Source of the DNA: Octadecabacter sp.
GTDB taxonomy: Bacteria; Pseudomonadota; Alphaproteobacteria; Rhodobacterales; Rhodobacteraceae
Assembly: GCA_028825445.1 (NCBI GenBank)
Contig: JAPKAD010000011.1
Span: 1 to 64,000, forward strand
Direction: 5' to 3'
Length of the DNA: 64,000 nucleotides
In this document: in pieces, positions 22,412 through 33,107 of the stretch
Layout of the letters: each line of letters opens with the position of its first letter
Numbering within the stretch: position 1 is the first letter of the stretch
Made by a program: the position numbers and the translations under genes
Notes under the pieces: model-generated
Seen by the model: the letters and a program-made list of their open reading frames with translations, nothing else
What the model was told of the DNA's origin: nothing
The model's database searches: none

Positions 22412-22614
22412 CAGTTACCCCCTTGGGAACGGAAGTAGGCAAAGCCTACGATTACGATAACAGCTAGGAATTGTGCTGCGATTCGCAGCTGCATGATTTT
22501 ATTTGATTTCTTGCCGTCGCCGCCTGCTTGAAACGTCGACAAGCCCCAAGCCAGAACGCCCGCCACAATTAGGCAGACAACAATTATGACGTAGAAGAAT
22601 GAATTGTTGGCCAT
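22411..22614 (-). CDS. Small twin-TM protein, HIG1-domain-like
   Basis: 67 aa; two TM helices, KIMQLRIAAQFLAVIVIV; overlaps the adenosyltransferase start by 1 bp. Confidence 0.75.
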   Translation of the reverse strand: MANNSFFYVIIVVCLIVAGVLAWGLSTFQAGGDGKKSNKIMQLRIAAQFLAVIVIVGFAYFRSQGGN

Positions 22615-22674
22615 GAGTTTTGGTCCTTTAACAAATTAATTAGTAGTTAGCAGGAGATACACAAAAGGGAAGGG

Positions 22675-23502
22675 TTAGCCCTTGCGCAGCACACGGTCTA
22701 GGGCTCGCGATGTTAGAATTCGTCGTAAAAACCCCATCATGTAAGTTGGGGTTGTGACGTAATAACGCGGTTTCGGATTACGATGTGTGACAGCTGTTAG
22801 CAGTTTAGCAGTCACCGCAGAGGCAGGTAACTCAAACTTATCTGCTCCACGATCGTCGTACAAACGTTTGCGAAGGCCTAATTCGTATTGTGCTTGACGG
22901 GGTGAGTTTTTCCAATCTACCCACTTTTCAAAATGTGGAATCGAATTTTTGCGAATATTAGACGTTATTGGTCCCGGTTCGATCGTAATGATCTTAATAT
23001 TGGTATCGGCCATCTCTATTCGTAGGGTGTCCGTAAGCCCCTCGAGCGCAAACTTTGTCGCTATGTAGGCCCCCCGCCAACGCATCGCGATCAGTCCAAG
23101 AACAGATGAGTTTTGAATAATCCGCCCGTGACCTTGCGTGCGCATGGCGGGAATAACGCGGACTGTCAGGTCATGAACGCCAAACACATTTGTCTCAAAA
23201 ATTTCACATAGCGCCTCGCGCGGCAGGTCTTCGATCGCGCCAGGAATTCCAAAAGCACCATTGTTAAACAATGCGTCAAGAGTCCCATTCGTAGCGGTGA
23301 AAACCTCAGACAGTCCAGCTTCAATACTGGTGGGATCAGCGTAATCGATCAATGGAGCGTCGAAACCTTCTGCCCTTAAACGATCACAGTCAGCTTGCTG
23401 ACGGCACGATGCAAAAACACGCCATCCCGCTTTGCGCATTCCGTACGCTGCATCGTAGCCAATCCCGGAAGAGCAGCCCGTAATAAGTATTGTTTTTTTC
23501 AT
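22675..23502 (-). CDS. Short-chain dehydrogenase/reductase (SDR) family protein
   Basis: MKKTILITGCSSGIGYDAAYGMRKAGWRV; NNGAFG; YIATKFALEGL. Confidence 0.88.
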   Translation of the reverse strand: MKKTILITGCSSGIGYDAAYGMRKAGWRVFASCRQQADCDRLRAEGFDAPLIDYADPTSIEAGLSEVFTATNGTLDALFNNGAFGIPGAIEDLPREALCEIFETNVFGVHDLTVRVIPAMRTQGHGRIIQNSSVLGLIAMRWRGAYIATKFALEGLTDTLRIEMADTNIKIITIEPGPITSNIRKNSIPHFEKWVDWKNSPRQAQYELGLRKRLYDDRGADKFELPASAVTAKLLTAVTHRNPKPRYYVTTPTYMMGFLRRILTSRALDRVLRKG

Positions 23503-23950
23503 ATCCGACTTCATGCCTCGCATTTTTTAACACGGCAAGAGGCTATCAAAGTACGTTTTAAAACTTTTTATCTATTAAATAGGTTTTCGGCGATCCAACC
23601 TTCAATTCATTAGTCGACAGCGCTGAAACTCGCCAACTGTCTGCGTAAATGTTCTGCACCTCAAGTTTGGTGGCACAGTATTGGGTAGTTGTGACTCAAA
23701 ATCTTGTACCTGACACAATCTGCATGTTCATGTGCGACACAGCAACTTCGCTGATGTCTATTTTTATTCGGTGATAGTCGCCACCACTGGTTTGACAGTG
23801 GAAATACTTGTGGGTTCAACTTCATCGCACTGCAAAACTTTAACAAATCTGTTGTTGTTTAATCAGGAGGTCTGTTTTTAATAGAAAAATTCGTATGTCG
23901 AATTAAATTTATTCGTTGTCGTGCAAATAGGCCTTCGGTAGACACCATTT

Positions 23951-26248
23951 ATGAATGATGATGCGCTAGACCCTAAGATGAACCCGACCGAAACGCTGCG
24001 CCGTGCGCTGGGTGATCGATATTTGACCTATGCGCTGTCAACGATCATGCACCGCGCCTTGCCTGATGCCCGTGACGGGTTGAAACCGGTGCACCGGCGA
24101 ATTCTATTTGCTATGCGTGAACTAAAGCTCGCCAGCAAGGGGGGGTTCCGAAAATCTGCTAAGATTTCTGGTGATGTTATGGGTAACTATCATCCTCACG
24201 GTGACGCTGCGATTTATGATGCCATGGCGCGTTTAGCTCAGGACTTTAATGTGCGTTATCCGCTCGTCGATGGCCAAGGAAATTTTGGCAATATTGACGG
24301 TGATAACCCTGCTGCAGCGAGATATACCGAAGCACGGATGACCGCGGCTGCAGAAGCACTGTTAAAAGGTTTAGACGAAAACGCAGTTGATTTTCGGGAA
24401 AACTACGATGGCACGCTAGAAGAGCCTGTCGTGTTGCCAGCGGCGTTCCCGAACCTTTTAGCGAATGGATCAAGCGGCATCGCAGTTGGCATGGCGACGA
24501 ACATCCCCCCCCACAACCTAGAAGAACTTATCGGTGCGTGTTTGCATCTGATCAAAACACCAGATGCGCGCGATGAAACCTTACTGAATTATATTCCCGG
24601 ACCAGATTTCCCCACAGGTGGGGTCATTGTTGAACCGAAAGAAAATATTGCTGAGGCTTATCGCTCCGGTAAGGGCGGTTTCCGCTTGCGGTGTAAGTAC
24701 GAGGTCGAAGATCTGGGTCGTGGCCAGTGGCAGGTCATTATTACAGAGATCCCCTATCAAGTTCAAAAATCAAGGCTGATTGAAAAACTTGCTGAGATTA
24801 TCGACTTGAAGAAGGTTCCAATTCTTGCTGACGTGCGCGATGAATCTGCCGAAGATATTCGCATTGTATTGGAACCAAAGTCTAAAAACGTCGATGTCGA
24901 AGTTTTGATGGGTATGCTGTACCGAAATTCTGAACTAGAAACGCGTTTTAGCCTAAACATGAACGTGCTGATCGATGGTCTCACGCCAAAGGTGTGTTCG
25001 CTAAAGGAAGTGCTGCGCGCCTTCCTTGATCACCGTCGTGATGTATTGCTTCGTCGCAGCACGCACCGGATGGTTAAGATCGACCATCGGCTTGAAGTCC
25101 TCGAAGGTTTTATAATTGCCTTTCTGAACCTGGATCGTGTGATCGACATCATTCGCTACGATGACAGTCCGAAGATAGCTTTGATGACAGAAGATTGGGG
25201 CAAGGCCCACGTCCGCGCCATGGACGAGGCTGATTATGTCGCACCGCTGAAGGGCAGTGAAATGGGGCTGACCGAAGTACAGTCTGAAGCTATCTTGAAT
25301 ATGCGCCTACGGTCTTTACGCCGTCTTGAAGAAATTGAGCTTGTCAAAGAACGTGACGCTTTGATGCTTGAACGCGTTGGGCTGGAGGACCTTTTAGATA
25401 GTGAGGATATGCAATGGAAAACCGTTGCAGAGCAGCTGCGTGAAACACGCAGTTTATTCGGCTCAAAATCCAAGGGCGGTGCGCGACGAACGGCATTCGC
25501 TGTTGCCGGTGTAGTTGAGGATGTCCCTCTTGAAGCGATGATCGACAAAGAACCAGTTACCGTCGTCTGTTCAAAAATGGGTTGGATTCGTGCAATGACG
25601 GGCCATATCGACCTTGCGCGAGAATTAAAATTTAAAGACGGTGATGAGGGAAGGTTTGTGTTTCATGCGCAAACTACCGATAGATTATTGGTGTTTGGCA
25701 GCAATGGGAGGTTCTATACGCTTGGCGCATCTGTCCTTCCAGGTGGGCGTGGCATGGGAGAACCGCTGCGGCTGATGGTGGACCTGCCTAACGAGGCTGA
25801 AATCGTTGCGTTGTTCATTCATCGTGTCGGCAATAAGTTGCTAGTCGCATCGTCGGCGGGTGATGGGTTCGTGGTATCCGAAGATGACGTGGTTGCGCAG
25901 ACCCGTGCGGGCAAACAGGTATTGAACGTCAGGGGTGAAGTGCGTGCTAAGGTTTGTTCTACTATTGCGGGCGACTACGTGGCGTGTGTTGGTGAAAACC
26001 GCAAGGTAATTCTATTCCCACTTGATGAGCTGCCCGAGATGGGCCGTGGCAAGGGTGTTCGATTGCAAAAGTACAAAGATGGCGGTTTGTCAGACGCAAC
26101 GACATTTAAGCTTAGCGATGGCTTGTCATGGCTCGATCCTGCAGGACGCACCCGCACTCAAACTGAACTAAGTGAATGGGCAGCGAAACGTGCGGGAGCT
26201 GGCCGCATGGCACCGCGTGGTTTTCCAAGGAATAACCGGTTCACTTAA
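23951..26248 (+). CDS. parC: DNA topoisomerase IV subunit A
   Basis: RALPDARDGLKPVHRRILFAM, GDVMGNYHPHGDAAIYDAMARLAQDF; 765 aa. Confidence 0.96.
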   Translation: MNDDALDPKMNPTETLRRALGDRYLTYALSTIMHRALPDARDGLKPVHRRILFAMRELKLASKGGFRKSAKISGDVMGNYHPHGDAAIYDAMARLAQDFNVRYPLVDGQGNFGNIDGDNPAAARYTEARMTAAAEALLKGLDENAVDFRENYDGTLEEPVVLPAAFPNLLANGSSGIAVGMATNIPPHNLEELIGACLHLIKTPDARDETLLNYIPGPDFPTGGVIVEPKENIAEAYRSGKGGFRLRCKYEVEDLGRGQWQVIITEIPYQVQKSRLIEKLAEIIDLKKVPILADVRDESAEDIRIVLEPKSKNVDVEVLMGMLYRNSELETRFSLNMNVLIDGLTPKVCSLKEVLRAFLDHRRDVLLRRSTHRMVKIDHRLEVLEGFIIAFLNLDRVIDIIRYDDSPKIALMTEDWGKAHVRAMDEADYVAPLKGSEMGLTEVQSEAILNMRLRSLRRLEEIELVKERDALMLERVGLEDLLDSEDMQWKTVAEQLRETRSLFGSKSKGGARRTAFAVAGVVEDVPLEAMIDKEPVTVVCSKMGWIRAMTGHIDLARELKFKDGDEGRFVFHAQTTDRLLVFGSNGRFYTLGASVLPGGRGMGEPLRLMVDLPNEAEIVALFIHRVGNKLLVASSAGDGFVVSEDDVVAQTRAGKQVLNVRGEVRAKVCSTIAGDYVACVGENRKVILFPLDELPEMGRGKGVRLQKYKDGGLSDATTFKLSDGLSWLDPAGRTRTQTELSEWAAKRAGAGRMAPRGFPRNNRFT

Positions 26249-26995
26249 TCAAATCATTTTCTATCCCCAATGGTCCTAGGTTTGAATTCGTTGCACCTAT
26301 GGTCAAATTTACAAGTTTGCGCCGACCAGCGAAATTTGGACTATGCTATTATTCGGTATTTATAGTTTGTAGATAAAAGCGTGTTTGCAGCACTGGATTG
26401 TTGTGGTCCCTCGTTGGATATTTTTGTGGGGCTTTTTTATTGCTGTTGTAATTATGGGTTTCTATATTGGGGTCTCCTCAGTTGCTATTATTTTTGAAAA
26501 ATACATTTGTTGATTGATGAGATTGATGGCCTTAAAAAAGTCGCCATGATTTTCATTCATGAGATTGGCAATATTGAGCCTTCCTACCTCACGCATTTTA
26601 GTGTGTTGGTTTTTTATTTGATGATTTTGCACTCAGTTCACCAATGCTATTTTTTGGCGGAAAGGATCATCAAGGCAGACTGCCCCAAAGACGGCGAAGC
26701 TGCAGGTGGTAAGCTTTTTATTATGGTCTGTTGGACAGCGCACTGAGATTATTTGCTGTCGCCACTTTCTTTACACGAACGACGATTTAAAACAATAAAA
26801 AGTAGGTACAATAGCACAATGAATGTCACACACAGTACATTGCGTTCCTATTGCAGTGGCCTATGCAACAGAATCTTAATTGTAAATTTTCGCCATTGTT
26901 AAGCAACAAGAAATGAGATGCCTTCGGTATTTCCTAAGATTGATTGCGAGCATGGACATGCTTCGATAGTTAAAAGCAAAATTAAAGGAACTAAT

Positions 26996-27643
26996 ATGCG
27001 TAATTTTGTAACTTTATTGTTTCTTTTAATACTTACTGCTTGTGGTGGAATTCGCGACGATCTTGCCAGTGTGCCAGATCCTGTTGGTACATTCCGGCTT
27101 GGTCACAATATCGCTGTGGTAAATGAACCTGCTAAAGGTCCATTTTCACGTACCGTCGAAGATGCTGAGTGGCAGGCTGCCATGGTTACAGCTGTTGAAG
27201 ACCGATTGGGTGATGCGCGCTTTTTTGGTGATAAATATTTTCATGTTGGCGTTTCTGTCCAAGGCTATGTGCTTGCGTATCCAGGGATCCCGCTCGTCTA
27301 TTCGCCAAAGTCTGCGTTGATCTTTTCTGTCAATTTTTTTCAGGATTCAACGCAGACAAAATTGAACGACGAACTGATCCAGATAACCGTGTTTGAACCT
27401 TGCTGTACGATTCCGTTTCTTGGGTCTGGCTTTACGCGAGGCAAAGCTGAACAAATGGAGGGACTATCTTTCAACGCGGCCCGGGCCATAGAACGCACAA
27501 TTCGCCAGAACGCCGATTGGTTTGATGGCACGCCCGAGGTTCTTCAGGCGGATGACACAATCCTTGAAGGTAATGTTTTGGAAAATAATCCTGAACTGGT
27601 TGTGCCGCAGAATGTACCGCCCACCGAATTTGTAACCAATTAA
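26996..27643 (+). CDS. Uncharacterised putative lipoprotein
   Basis: MRNFVTLLFLLILTACGG signal peptide with LTAC lipobox; ATG at 26996 within ORF 26918..27643. Confidence 0.7.
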   Translation: MRNFVTLLFLLILTACGGIRDDLASVPDPVGTFRLGHNIAVVNEPAKGPFSRTVEDAEWQAAMVTAVEDRLGDARFFGDKYFHVGVSVQGYVLAYPGIPLVYSPKSALIFSVNFFQDSTQTKLNDELIQITVFEPCCTIPFLGSGFTRGKAEQMEGLSFNAARAIERTIRQNADWFDGTPEVLQADDTILEGNVLENNPELVVPQNVPPTEFVTN

Positions 27644-28309
27644 CCCACTCGGTGACATTTGCCTACCAAAGGCCGTACGTCATTCTTGATCATGCACCTA
27701 TTTCAAAATAGCCAGATTACTATTTTTAATTGGGCTACTATTTACCCCAAAATAACAAGACGTCATTATTGCTAAGTCAAAATTTGAACGTAAAGAATCG
27801 CAAGTAAATATCGGCGCTATTAGAGCGACTCCAACGCTGATGCTACATCTATTGACCTGATTTTTTTATTTCGCGACTTAGCCTAAAACACAATGCTTTA
27901 ACCTACAGTCATTGATAAGTTTTCCGGCCGCGTGATTTCATCATATCCTTGGCCAATTGTTGATATGATGGGTTCTCCCGCTTTCCTTGGTAAAGTGCTC
28001 TGATATGGTTCAAAAACTCCGTCTATTCCTGGTGTAAAACCAAATTTGATCCTTGACGCCATAATTTGCAAATCGCGCCATGCGCGACTATTTTTTTTAG
28101 TTCGCAAATATGAAATGGCTGTATTATTCGAGCGAAACGTGCTGTTTAAGTTTCGGCTAAAATTTGACCTAGCCAACTTAACATTTTAACAATCGCTGCA
28201 CTGTAAAAATTCTATGGTGGCATTGTCTAATTGACGCTGTAGTGTTCCATGAAATCGCCATTAGTAGCACTAATTTAGTTAATTTGATGAAAGCCACGAG
28301 CCAGCATAA

Positions 28310-29299
28310 ATGATCCTGAAAATGCTCCTGCTACCATTCCGCTTTAACTGGATAATTTATTTGACCCTAGCTCTTGGGGCGGGCTATTTCGCTAACCAGG
28401 AGTATCAGATCTATTCAGCCAATATTGTTGACGCTAAAGCCCAGATTGCAGAAGGTCCACCTGACCCGTCTCCCCTTCCGAAATGGAATGCAAGTACCGA
28501 TATATCGGTCAATGGTGAGGTCAATATCGTGGGCGTTTATATTCCATCCTTTGACCAAGGTCGGTTTGATCTGTTCGGGGCTAAATGGGGGGTTATCATA
28601 TTGGCCGACGAAAAAGTTCGTGAGGTTAGTGCAGTGCTTGTGGTTAGGTTTGACGATATTAGTCTGATCGAACATCAATTAGTAGCGCAGGGGAATGGTG
28701 AGCGTATTATTGTCACGGTGAACGGTACATTGAACCATAGCAGCGAATGGGTAGATCTGATTTGGGGAGAATTATCTGTAATGGACATCCCCATTTCAGA
28801 TGACTTGGTCGTGATTGAACCCTTCATAGGAAATCGCGCGGAGGTGATTTATAGAGCCGCTGAAAAGACGATTGATACATTGATTATTTTTAGCAGTTTA
28901 GCTGGTATTTTGGCACTTTTGGCGTTAGTAAAATTTTTGAATAAGCGCAAATCATCCGTCAGCCAATCGCAGATTCTAGATCGAGAGGCGTTGGCTGCAG
29001 GGCAGAAAAGCCCGCGCAGTCAACGATCAGCTCCTTCAAATGGTTTAATTGTGACCTCTCCTTGGGGGATCCCCAAAGAACAGTCAGGTCTGCTGCCAGT
29101 AATGGTAAATGCTCAGGCTAAATCACAAAATATTTTAAACCCACTGTGTCTGCATATTGCTGACTTGGAGGTTCAACCACCATTCACAAGTGTCTTTCCT
29201 GGTGGCGGTTCCAGCTTCCGGTTTAAGTCTGCCGATGAGATTATTCACCAGTCGTTTGGCACCCTCAGCACACTCAAGCCATTAAAGCCTTACGACTAG
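28310..29299 (+). CDS. Uncharacterised membrane protein: N-terminal TM, extracytoplasmic region, second TM, basic/low-complexity linker
   Basis: 329-aa ORF; TM segments near residues 13-28 and 189-208; no family recognised. Confidence 0.65.
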   Translation: MILKMLLLPFRFNWIIYLTLALGAGYFANQEYQIYSANIVDAKAQIAEGPPDPSPLPKWNASTDISVNGEVNIVGVYIPSFDQGRFDLFGAKWGVIILADEKVREVSAVLVVRFDDISLIEHQLVAQGNGERIIVTVNGTLNHSSEWVDLIWGELSVMDIPISDDLVVIEPFIGNRAEVIYRAAEKTIDTLIIFSSLAGILALLALVKFLNKRKSSVSQSQILDREALAAGQKSPRSQRSAPSNGLIVTSPWGIPKEQSGLLPVMVNAQAKSQNILNPLCLHIADLEVQPPFTSVFPGGGSSFRFKSADEIIHQSFGTLSTLKPLKPYD

Positions 29300-29311
29300 C
29301 GCGGTTTGCGG

Positions 29312-29339
29312 TTGCCAAGTGCTGTAGCCATCGTTATCT
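29312..29339 (+). promoter_or_regulatory. Candidate sigma70-type promoter for tRNA-Trp
   Basis: TTGCCA-N16-TTATCT ending 13 nt before the tRNA 5' end. Confidence 0.45.
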
Positions 29340-29352
29340 CAACACTCGGCAT

Positions 29353-29428
29353 AGGGGTTTAGCTCAGTTGGTAGAGCGACGGTCTCCAAAACCGTAGGCC
29401 AAGAGTTCGAGTCTCTTAGCCCCTGCCA
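29353..29428 (+). tRNA. trnW: tRNA-Trp (anticodon CCA)
   Basis: aggggtttagctcagttggtagagcgacggtctCCAaaaccgtaggccaagagttcgagtctcttagcccctgcca; cloverleaf and encoded 3' CCA. Confidence 0.97.
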
Positions 29429-29453
29429 AGCCACTCGTAGTCAGGGTGTTAAT

Positions 29454-30410
29454 GTGGTTAAACGGGAGATAAAATTGCCCCGCTTGCCACAATCCATTGC
29501 CATACATATAGGTGCACATAAGACTGGAACATCGCATCTTCAAAAGGTGCTCTTCAAAAATAGCATTATGATATCTGACGAGGGTATTCGTTGTTATGGA
29601 CCAAGGTTTTTGCGGAAACACGGCTGCAATCTTGGGGCTATGTTTGGGTTGTCTTGGTCGAAAGGTAATGTGTCAGGTCGCACAGCACATGATCAGTTGG
29701 CATTTCTGGCCGAAAGCAAAGACCGTCTTGTGTTTTCTGAGGAAAATTTTGTTGAAACGTTGTCGGATAAATATGGGTGCGTCAGTTTACCGGTTTATCC
29801 TTTAGCGATCGAACGCTTGACCGAACTGTTTGCAACATGGGCTCCGATCAGGCCGCAATTGTTTTTGGCTGTGCGTAATCCAGCGTCGTTTTTGGAGTCA
29901 GCTTATAGTCAGGTGCTTTTGGGGTCTTTATGTATCGAGCCAGATAAATTTCGGGCCCGTAACGATTGGCGCAAAATTGATTGGGCAGATTACATTGCCA
30001 AATTACGAAAAATAAAAGGTGTTGGCGAAATCTACGTATGGAGGCAAGAAGATTATCACCTAACGCAACGCTTGATTATGCGCCACATGTTGGGTTGGGA
30101 TGTCAGCCGCAAGATTAAACTGATTAAGGGCCGCGTTCATCAAAGTTTGTCAGTGCCGGCCGTTTGTCAAACGCTGGCTTGGGCGCAAGGTGGCGAAATT
30201 GGTAAGCACGCTGAGAAGGCACGAAAATTGTTTCCAGTAAATACTGAAAACAAGCATTTTGATCTTTATGGAGCAGACACACTCACACAAGCAGGGGTGA
30301 TTTACGATGCGCAAATGGTGCAAATCGAAGCAATGGACAATGTTACCATACTGCACGCGCCTTTGCGCAAGCAGAAAGGGTTGAAAAGCCCAGCCAAGAC
30401 AGCTACCTAA
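29454..30410 (+). CDS. Sulfotransferase-like P-loop protein
   Basis: AIHIGAHKTGTSHLQKVLFKNS (5'-PSB-like loop), LFLAVRNPASFLESAYSQ; GTG start. Confidence 0.65.
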   Translation: MVKREIKLPRLPQSIAIHIGAHKTGTSHLQKVLFKNSIMISDEGIRCYGPRFLRKHGCNLGAMFGLSWSKGNVSGRTAHDQLAFLAESKDRLVFSEENFVETLSDKYGCVSLPVYPLAIERLTELFATWAPIRPQLFLAVRNPASFLESAYSQVLLGSLCIEPDKFRARNDWRKIDWADYIAKLRKIKGVGEIYVWRQEDYHLTQRLIMRHMLGWDVSRKIKLIKGRVHQSLSVPAVCQTLAWAQGGEIGKHAEKARKLFPVNTENKHFDLYGADTLTQAGVIYDAQMVQIEAMDNVTILHAPLRKQKGLKSPAKTAT

Positions 30411-30439
30411 ATCCCGTTTACAGTTCTTAAGGATAGACC

Positions 30440-30634
30440 ATGGCCAGAACCAACCCATTACAATTTATTCAGCAGGTCCGTGCCGAAGTCGGCAAGGTCG
30501 TTTGGCCATCGCGACGTGAGGTTACTTTAACCACAATCATGGTGCTAATCATGGCGACCGTTATGGCGTTGTTTTTTACGGTGGTAGATATGTTTATCCG
30601 CTTTGGGCTTGAGAGCGTGCTTACTGCGTTTTGA
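30440..30634 (+). CDS. secE: Preprotein translocase subunit SecE
   Basis: 64 aa; FIQQVRAEVGKVVWPSRREVTLTTIMVLIMATVMALFF. Confidence 0.95.
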   Translation: MARTNPLQFIQQVRAEVGKVVWPSRREVTLTTIMVLIMATVMALFFTVVDMFIRFGLESVLTAF

Positions 30635-30842
30635 TCCTGTGAAGGATTTGCGATCAGCACCCCTTGAATTGGATGAAGTTGCGCGGTAACTGACATGAAA
30701 TTCTTGGAATGGCGTGCTGCGAATCGTGTTGCACGCCGATTTTATTTTTCGAGACTCTCGTGGCAAACGCTGCGAACAGATTGAAACTTTTGCGCTGATC
30801 CATTTTAAGATGGTGGTGCACGACGACAAGGTGGCGAGCAAC

Positions 30843-31376
30843 ATGGCGAAACGGTGGTACTCTGTCAGTGTCCTGTCGAACTTCGAAAAGAAGATCGCAG
30901 AATCCATTCGTGCTTCTGTAGAAGAACACGGTTTAGGAGAGCAGTTTGGCGAAGTTTTGGTTCCAACTGAAGAAGTAATCGAAATACGTCGTGGCAAGAA
31001 GGTCACGGCCGAACGTCGCTTTATGCCCGGCTACGTGCTGGTCCATATGGAAATGTCTGACGATGGCTATCACTTAATCAATTCAATAAATCGCGTCACC
31101 GGCTTTCTGGGGCCTCAGGGCCGCCCGATGCCTATGCGCGACGCTGAAGTGCAGCAAATCCTTGGCCGCGTTGAAGAAGGCCAAGATGCACCTCGCACGC
31201 TTATTAATTTTGAGATTGGTGAGAAAGTTAAGGTTAGTGAAGGTCCATTTGAGGACTTTGATGGCATGGTTGAAGAAGTTGACGAAGAGAACCAGCGTCT
31301 TAAAGTGACTGTGTCCATCTTTGGTCGTGCCACACCTGTTGAATTAGAATTCACTCAGGTCTCTAAGCAGATTTGA
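30843..31376 (+). CDS. nusG: Transcription termination/antitermination protein NusG
   Basis: ATG at 30843 (MAKRWYSVSVLSNFEKKIAESI); KOW domain; precedes rplK. Confidence 0.97.
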   Translation: MAKRWYSVSVLSNFEKKIAESIRASVEEHGLGEQFGEVLVPTEEVIEIRRGKKVTAERRFMPGYVLVHMEMSDDGYHLINSINRVTGFLGPQGRPMPMRDAEVQQILGRVEEGQDAPRTLINFEIGEKVKVSEGPFEDFDGMVEEVDEENQRLKVTVSIFGRATPVELEFTQVSKQI

Positions 31377-31418
31377 GTGTGTCAGAGGTGGGAGGTGTGG
31401 ATTGTAAGATCCGCTCCG

Positions 31419-31464
31419 AACCACCACAAGCCGACCCTTGGGGTCATTGTAAGGTGGGTTTTTT
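31419..31464 (+). terminator. Terminator/attenuator-like structure between nusG and rplK
   Basis: aaccacc...ggtgggtt stem (one bulge) enclosing gaccc-ttg-gggtc hairpin, followed by TTTTTT. Confidence 0.6.
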
Positions 31465-31491
31465 AATCCATCGCTGAAAAGGAGAAGCCTA

Positions 31492-31917
31492 ATGGCTAAG
31501 AAAGTCGCTGGCACCATGAAGCTGCAAGTAGCAGCTGGTAAAGCCAACCCCTCCCCACCTGTAGGTCCTGCATTGGGCCAACGTGGTATTAATATTATGG
31601 AATTCTGTAAGGCGTTCAACGCCAAGACTGCTGATCTTGAGCCCGGTGCGCCGTGCCCAACCGTGATTACTTATTATCAGGATAAATCCTTCTCGATGGA
31701 AATCAAGACGCCACCAGCGTCTTACTTCCTCAAGAAGGCTGCCAAGATTAAATCAGGTGCTAAAACTCCGTCACGTGAGACGGTCGGCACTGTGACTACC
31801 AAGCAGGTTCGTGAGATTGCAGAGGCCAAAATGAAGGATCTCAATGCAAACGATATCGAAGGCGCAATGAAAATCATCCTGGGCTCTGCTCGGTCTATGG
31901 GCATCGAGGTTAAGTAA
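31492..31917 (+). CDS. rplK: 50S ribosomal protein L11
   Basis: [44 protein letters not shown]. Confidence 0.98.
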   Translation: MAKKVAGTMKLQVAAGKANPSPPVGPALGQRGINIMEFCKAFNAKTADLEPGAPCPTVITYYQDKSFSMEIKTPPASYFLKKAAKIKSGAKTPSRETVGTVTTKQVREIAEAKMKDLNANDIEGAMKIILGSARSMGIEVK

Positions 31918-31918
31918 T

Positions 31919-32617
31919 ATGGCAAAGTACGGAAAACGCACAACCGCCGCACGCGAAGCCTTCGCTGGCAAGAACCTCGTCACTGTCTCCGAGGCAGTGG
32001 CGCTAGTCAAAGACAACGCTAAAGCAAAGTTTGATGAGACTATCGAAATCTCAGTCGTTCTTGGTGTTGACCCACGTCACGCAGACCAAATGGTTCGTGG
32101 AAAAATTGCGCTGCCAAACGGCACTGGTAAAACTATGCGCGTGGCTGTGTTTGCACGCGGTGATAAGGCTGATGAAGCGACTGCAGCCGGAGCTGATATT
32201 GTTGGTGCAGAGGATCTGATGGAAATCGTTCAAAGCGGCAAGATCGAATTCGATCGCTGCATAGCAACACCTGACATGATGCCAATTGTAGGTCGTCTTG
32301 GTAAGGTTCTTGGCCCGCGTAACTTGATGCCAAACCCTAAAGTTGGCACAGTAACAATGGATGTAAAAGCGGCTGTTGAGGCTGCTAAAGGTGGTGAAGT
32401 CCAGTTTAAAGCTGAAAAAGCTGGTGTTGTTCACGCAGGTCTAGGCAAAGCGTCTTTCTCAGCTGCAAAGCTGGAAGAAAACATTTTGGCATTCGTTGGT
32501 GCTGTTCAGAAGGCTAAGCCTACTGGTGCAAAAGGCACTTACATGAAGAAGATTTCGCTAACGTCTTCCATGGGCCCAAGCGTAACTCTCAACATTGATA
32601 ATGCGACTGGAAATTAA
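31919..32617 (+). CDS. rplA: 50S ribosomal protein L1
   Basis: [15 protein letters not shown]...; [19 protein letters not shown]. Confidence 0.98.
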   Translation: MAKYGKRTTAAREAFAGKNLVTVSEAVALVKDNAKAKFDETIEISVVLGVDPRHADQMVRGKIALPNGTGKTMRVAVFARGDKADEATAAGADIVGAEDLMEIVQSGKIEFDRCIATPDMMPIVGRLGKVLGPRNLMPNPKVGTVTMDVKAAVEAAKGGEVQFKAEKAGVVHAGLGKASFSAAKLEENILAFVGAVQKAKPTGAKGTYMKKISLTSSMGPSVTLNIDNATGN

Positions 32618-32656
32618 GGTCTAGCCGCGCAATTGGCTTCACTTTACATAAATTTT

Positions 32657-32685
32657 AAAGCGCGTTCCATTGGGGCGCGCTTTTT
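32657..32685 (+). terminator. Intrinsic terminator after rplA
   Basis: aaagcgcg-ttccattggg-gcgcgctttttt stem-loop plus T-run. Confidence 0.85.
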
Positions 32686-32987
32686 GCGTTATGCTTGGCC
32701 GCAAGGCAAGCTTTGAGGGGCGATGATTCAATAAAGATGGAGGTGGATTTCGACCTCAACATGTTTCAGAGTGCGGGAGCGAGAAGGCTTGGCCCTCACA
32801 CGGGGAGGGTGGCCATAATTGGTTAGCTACCGGCGTGGTGCAAAAAAATGATATTTATGGCACTACTCGATGCCATTCCATTAATTGCCTCGAAGTTTGT
32901 CATATTCTAACGCTACGATTTCCCTTTTACTGCAATGTCCCTTCTTGTGCTTTCGAACATGGCAGACTAAACGAGCCATAGCTAAAC

Positions 32988-33014
32988 AGCGCGCGATTCG
33001 TCACGCGCTTTTTT
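32988..33014 (+). terminator. Second intrinsic terminator between rplA and rplJ
   Basis: agcgcg-cgattcgtca-cgcgct followed by TTTTTT. Confidence 0.75.
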
Positions 33015-33107
33015 GCATTCGTCCAAGATGGTGGGTTGGGGACTTAGTTTCCGTTAATTCCTGCCTGAGGCGGGTGGCCAAATTGACCTAAGGCGAAAGC
33101 TTTTGGC

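Noticed and set aside
26507-26746. 79-aa ORF downstream of parC
   Set aside because: No recognisable motif or good SD; more consistent with a decayed membrane-protein gene, not confirmable by eye
27898-28176. 92-aa minus-strand ORF
   Set aside because: Proline/glycine-containing C-terminus looks partly protein-like, but no family recognised and region otherwise non-coding; insufficient support
29364-29621. 85-aa minus-strand ORF across tRNA-Trp
   Set aside because: Overlaps the tRNA and the sulfotransferase 5' end; no independent support
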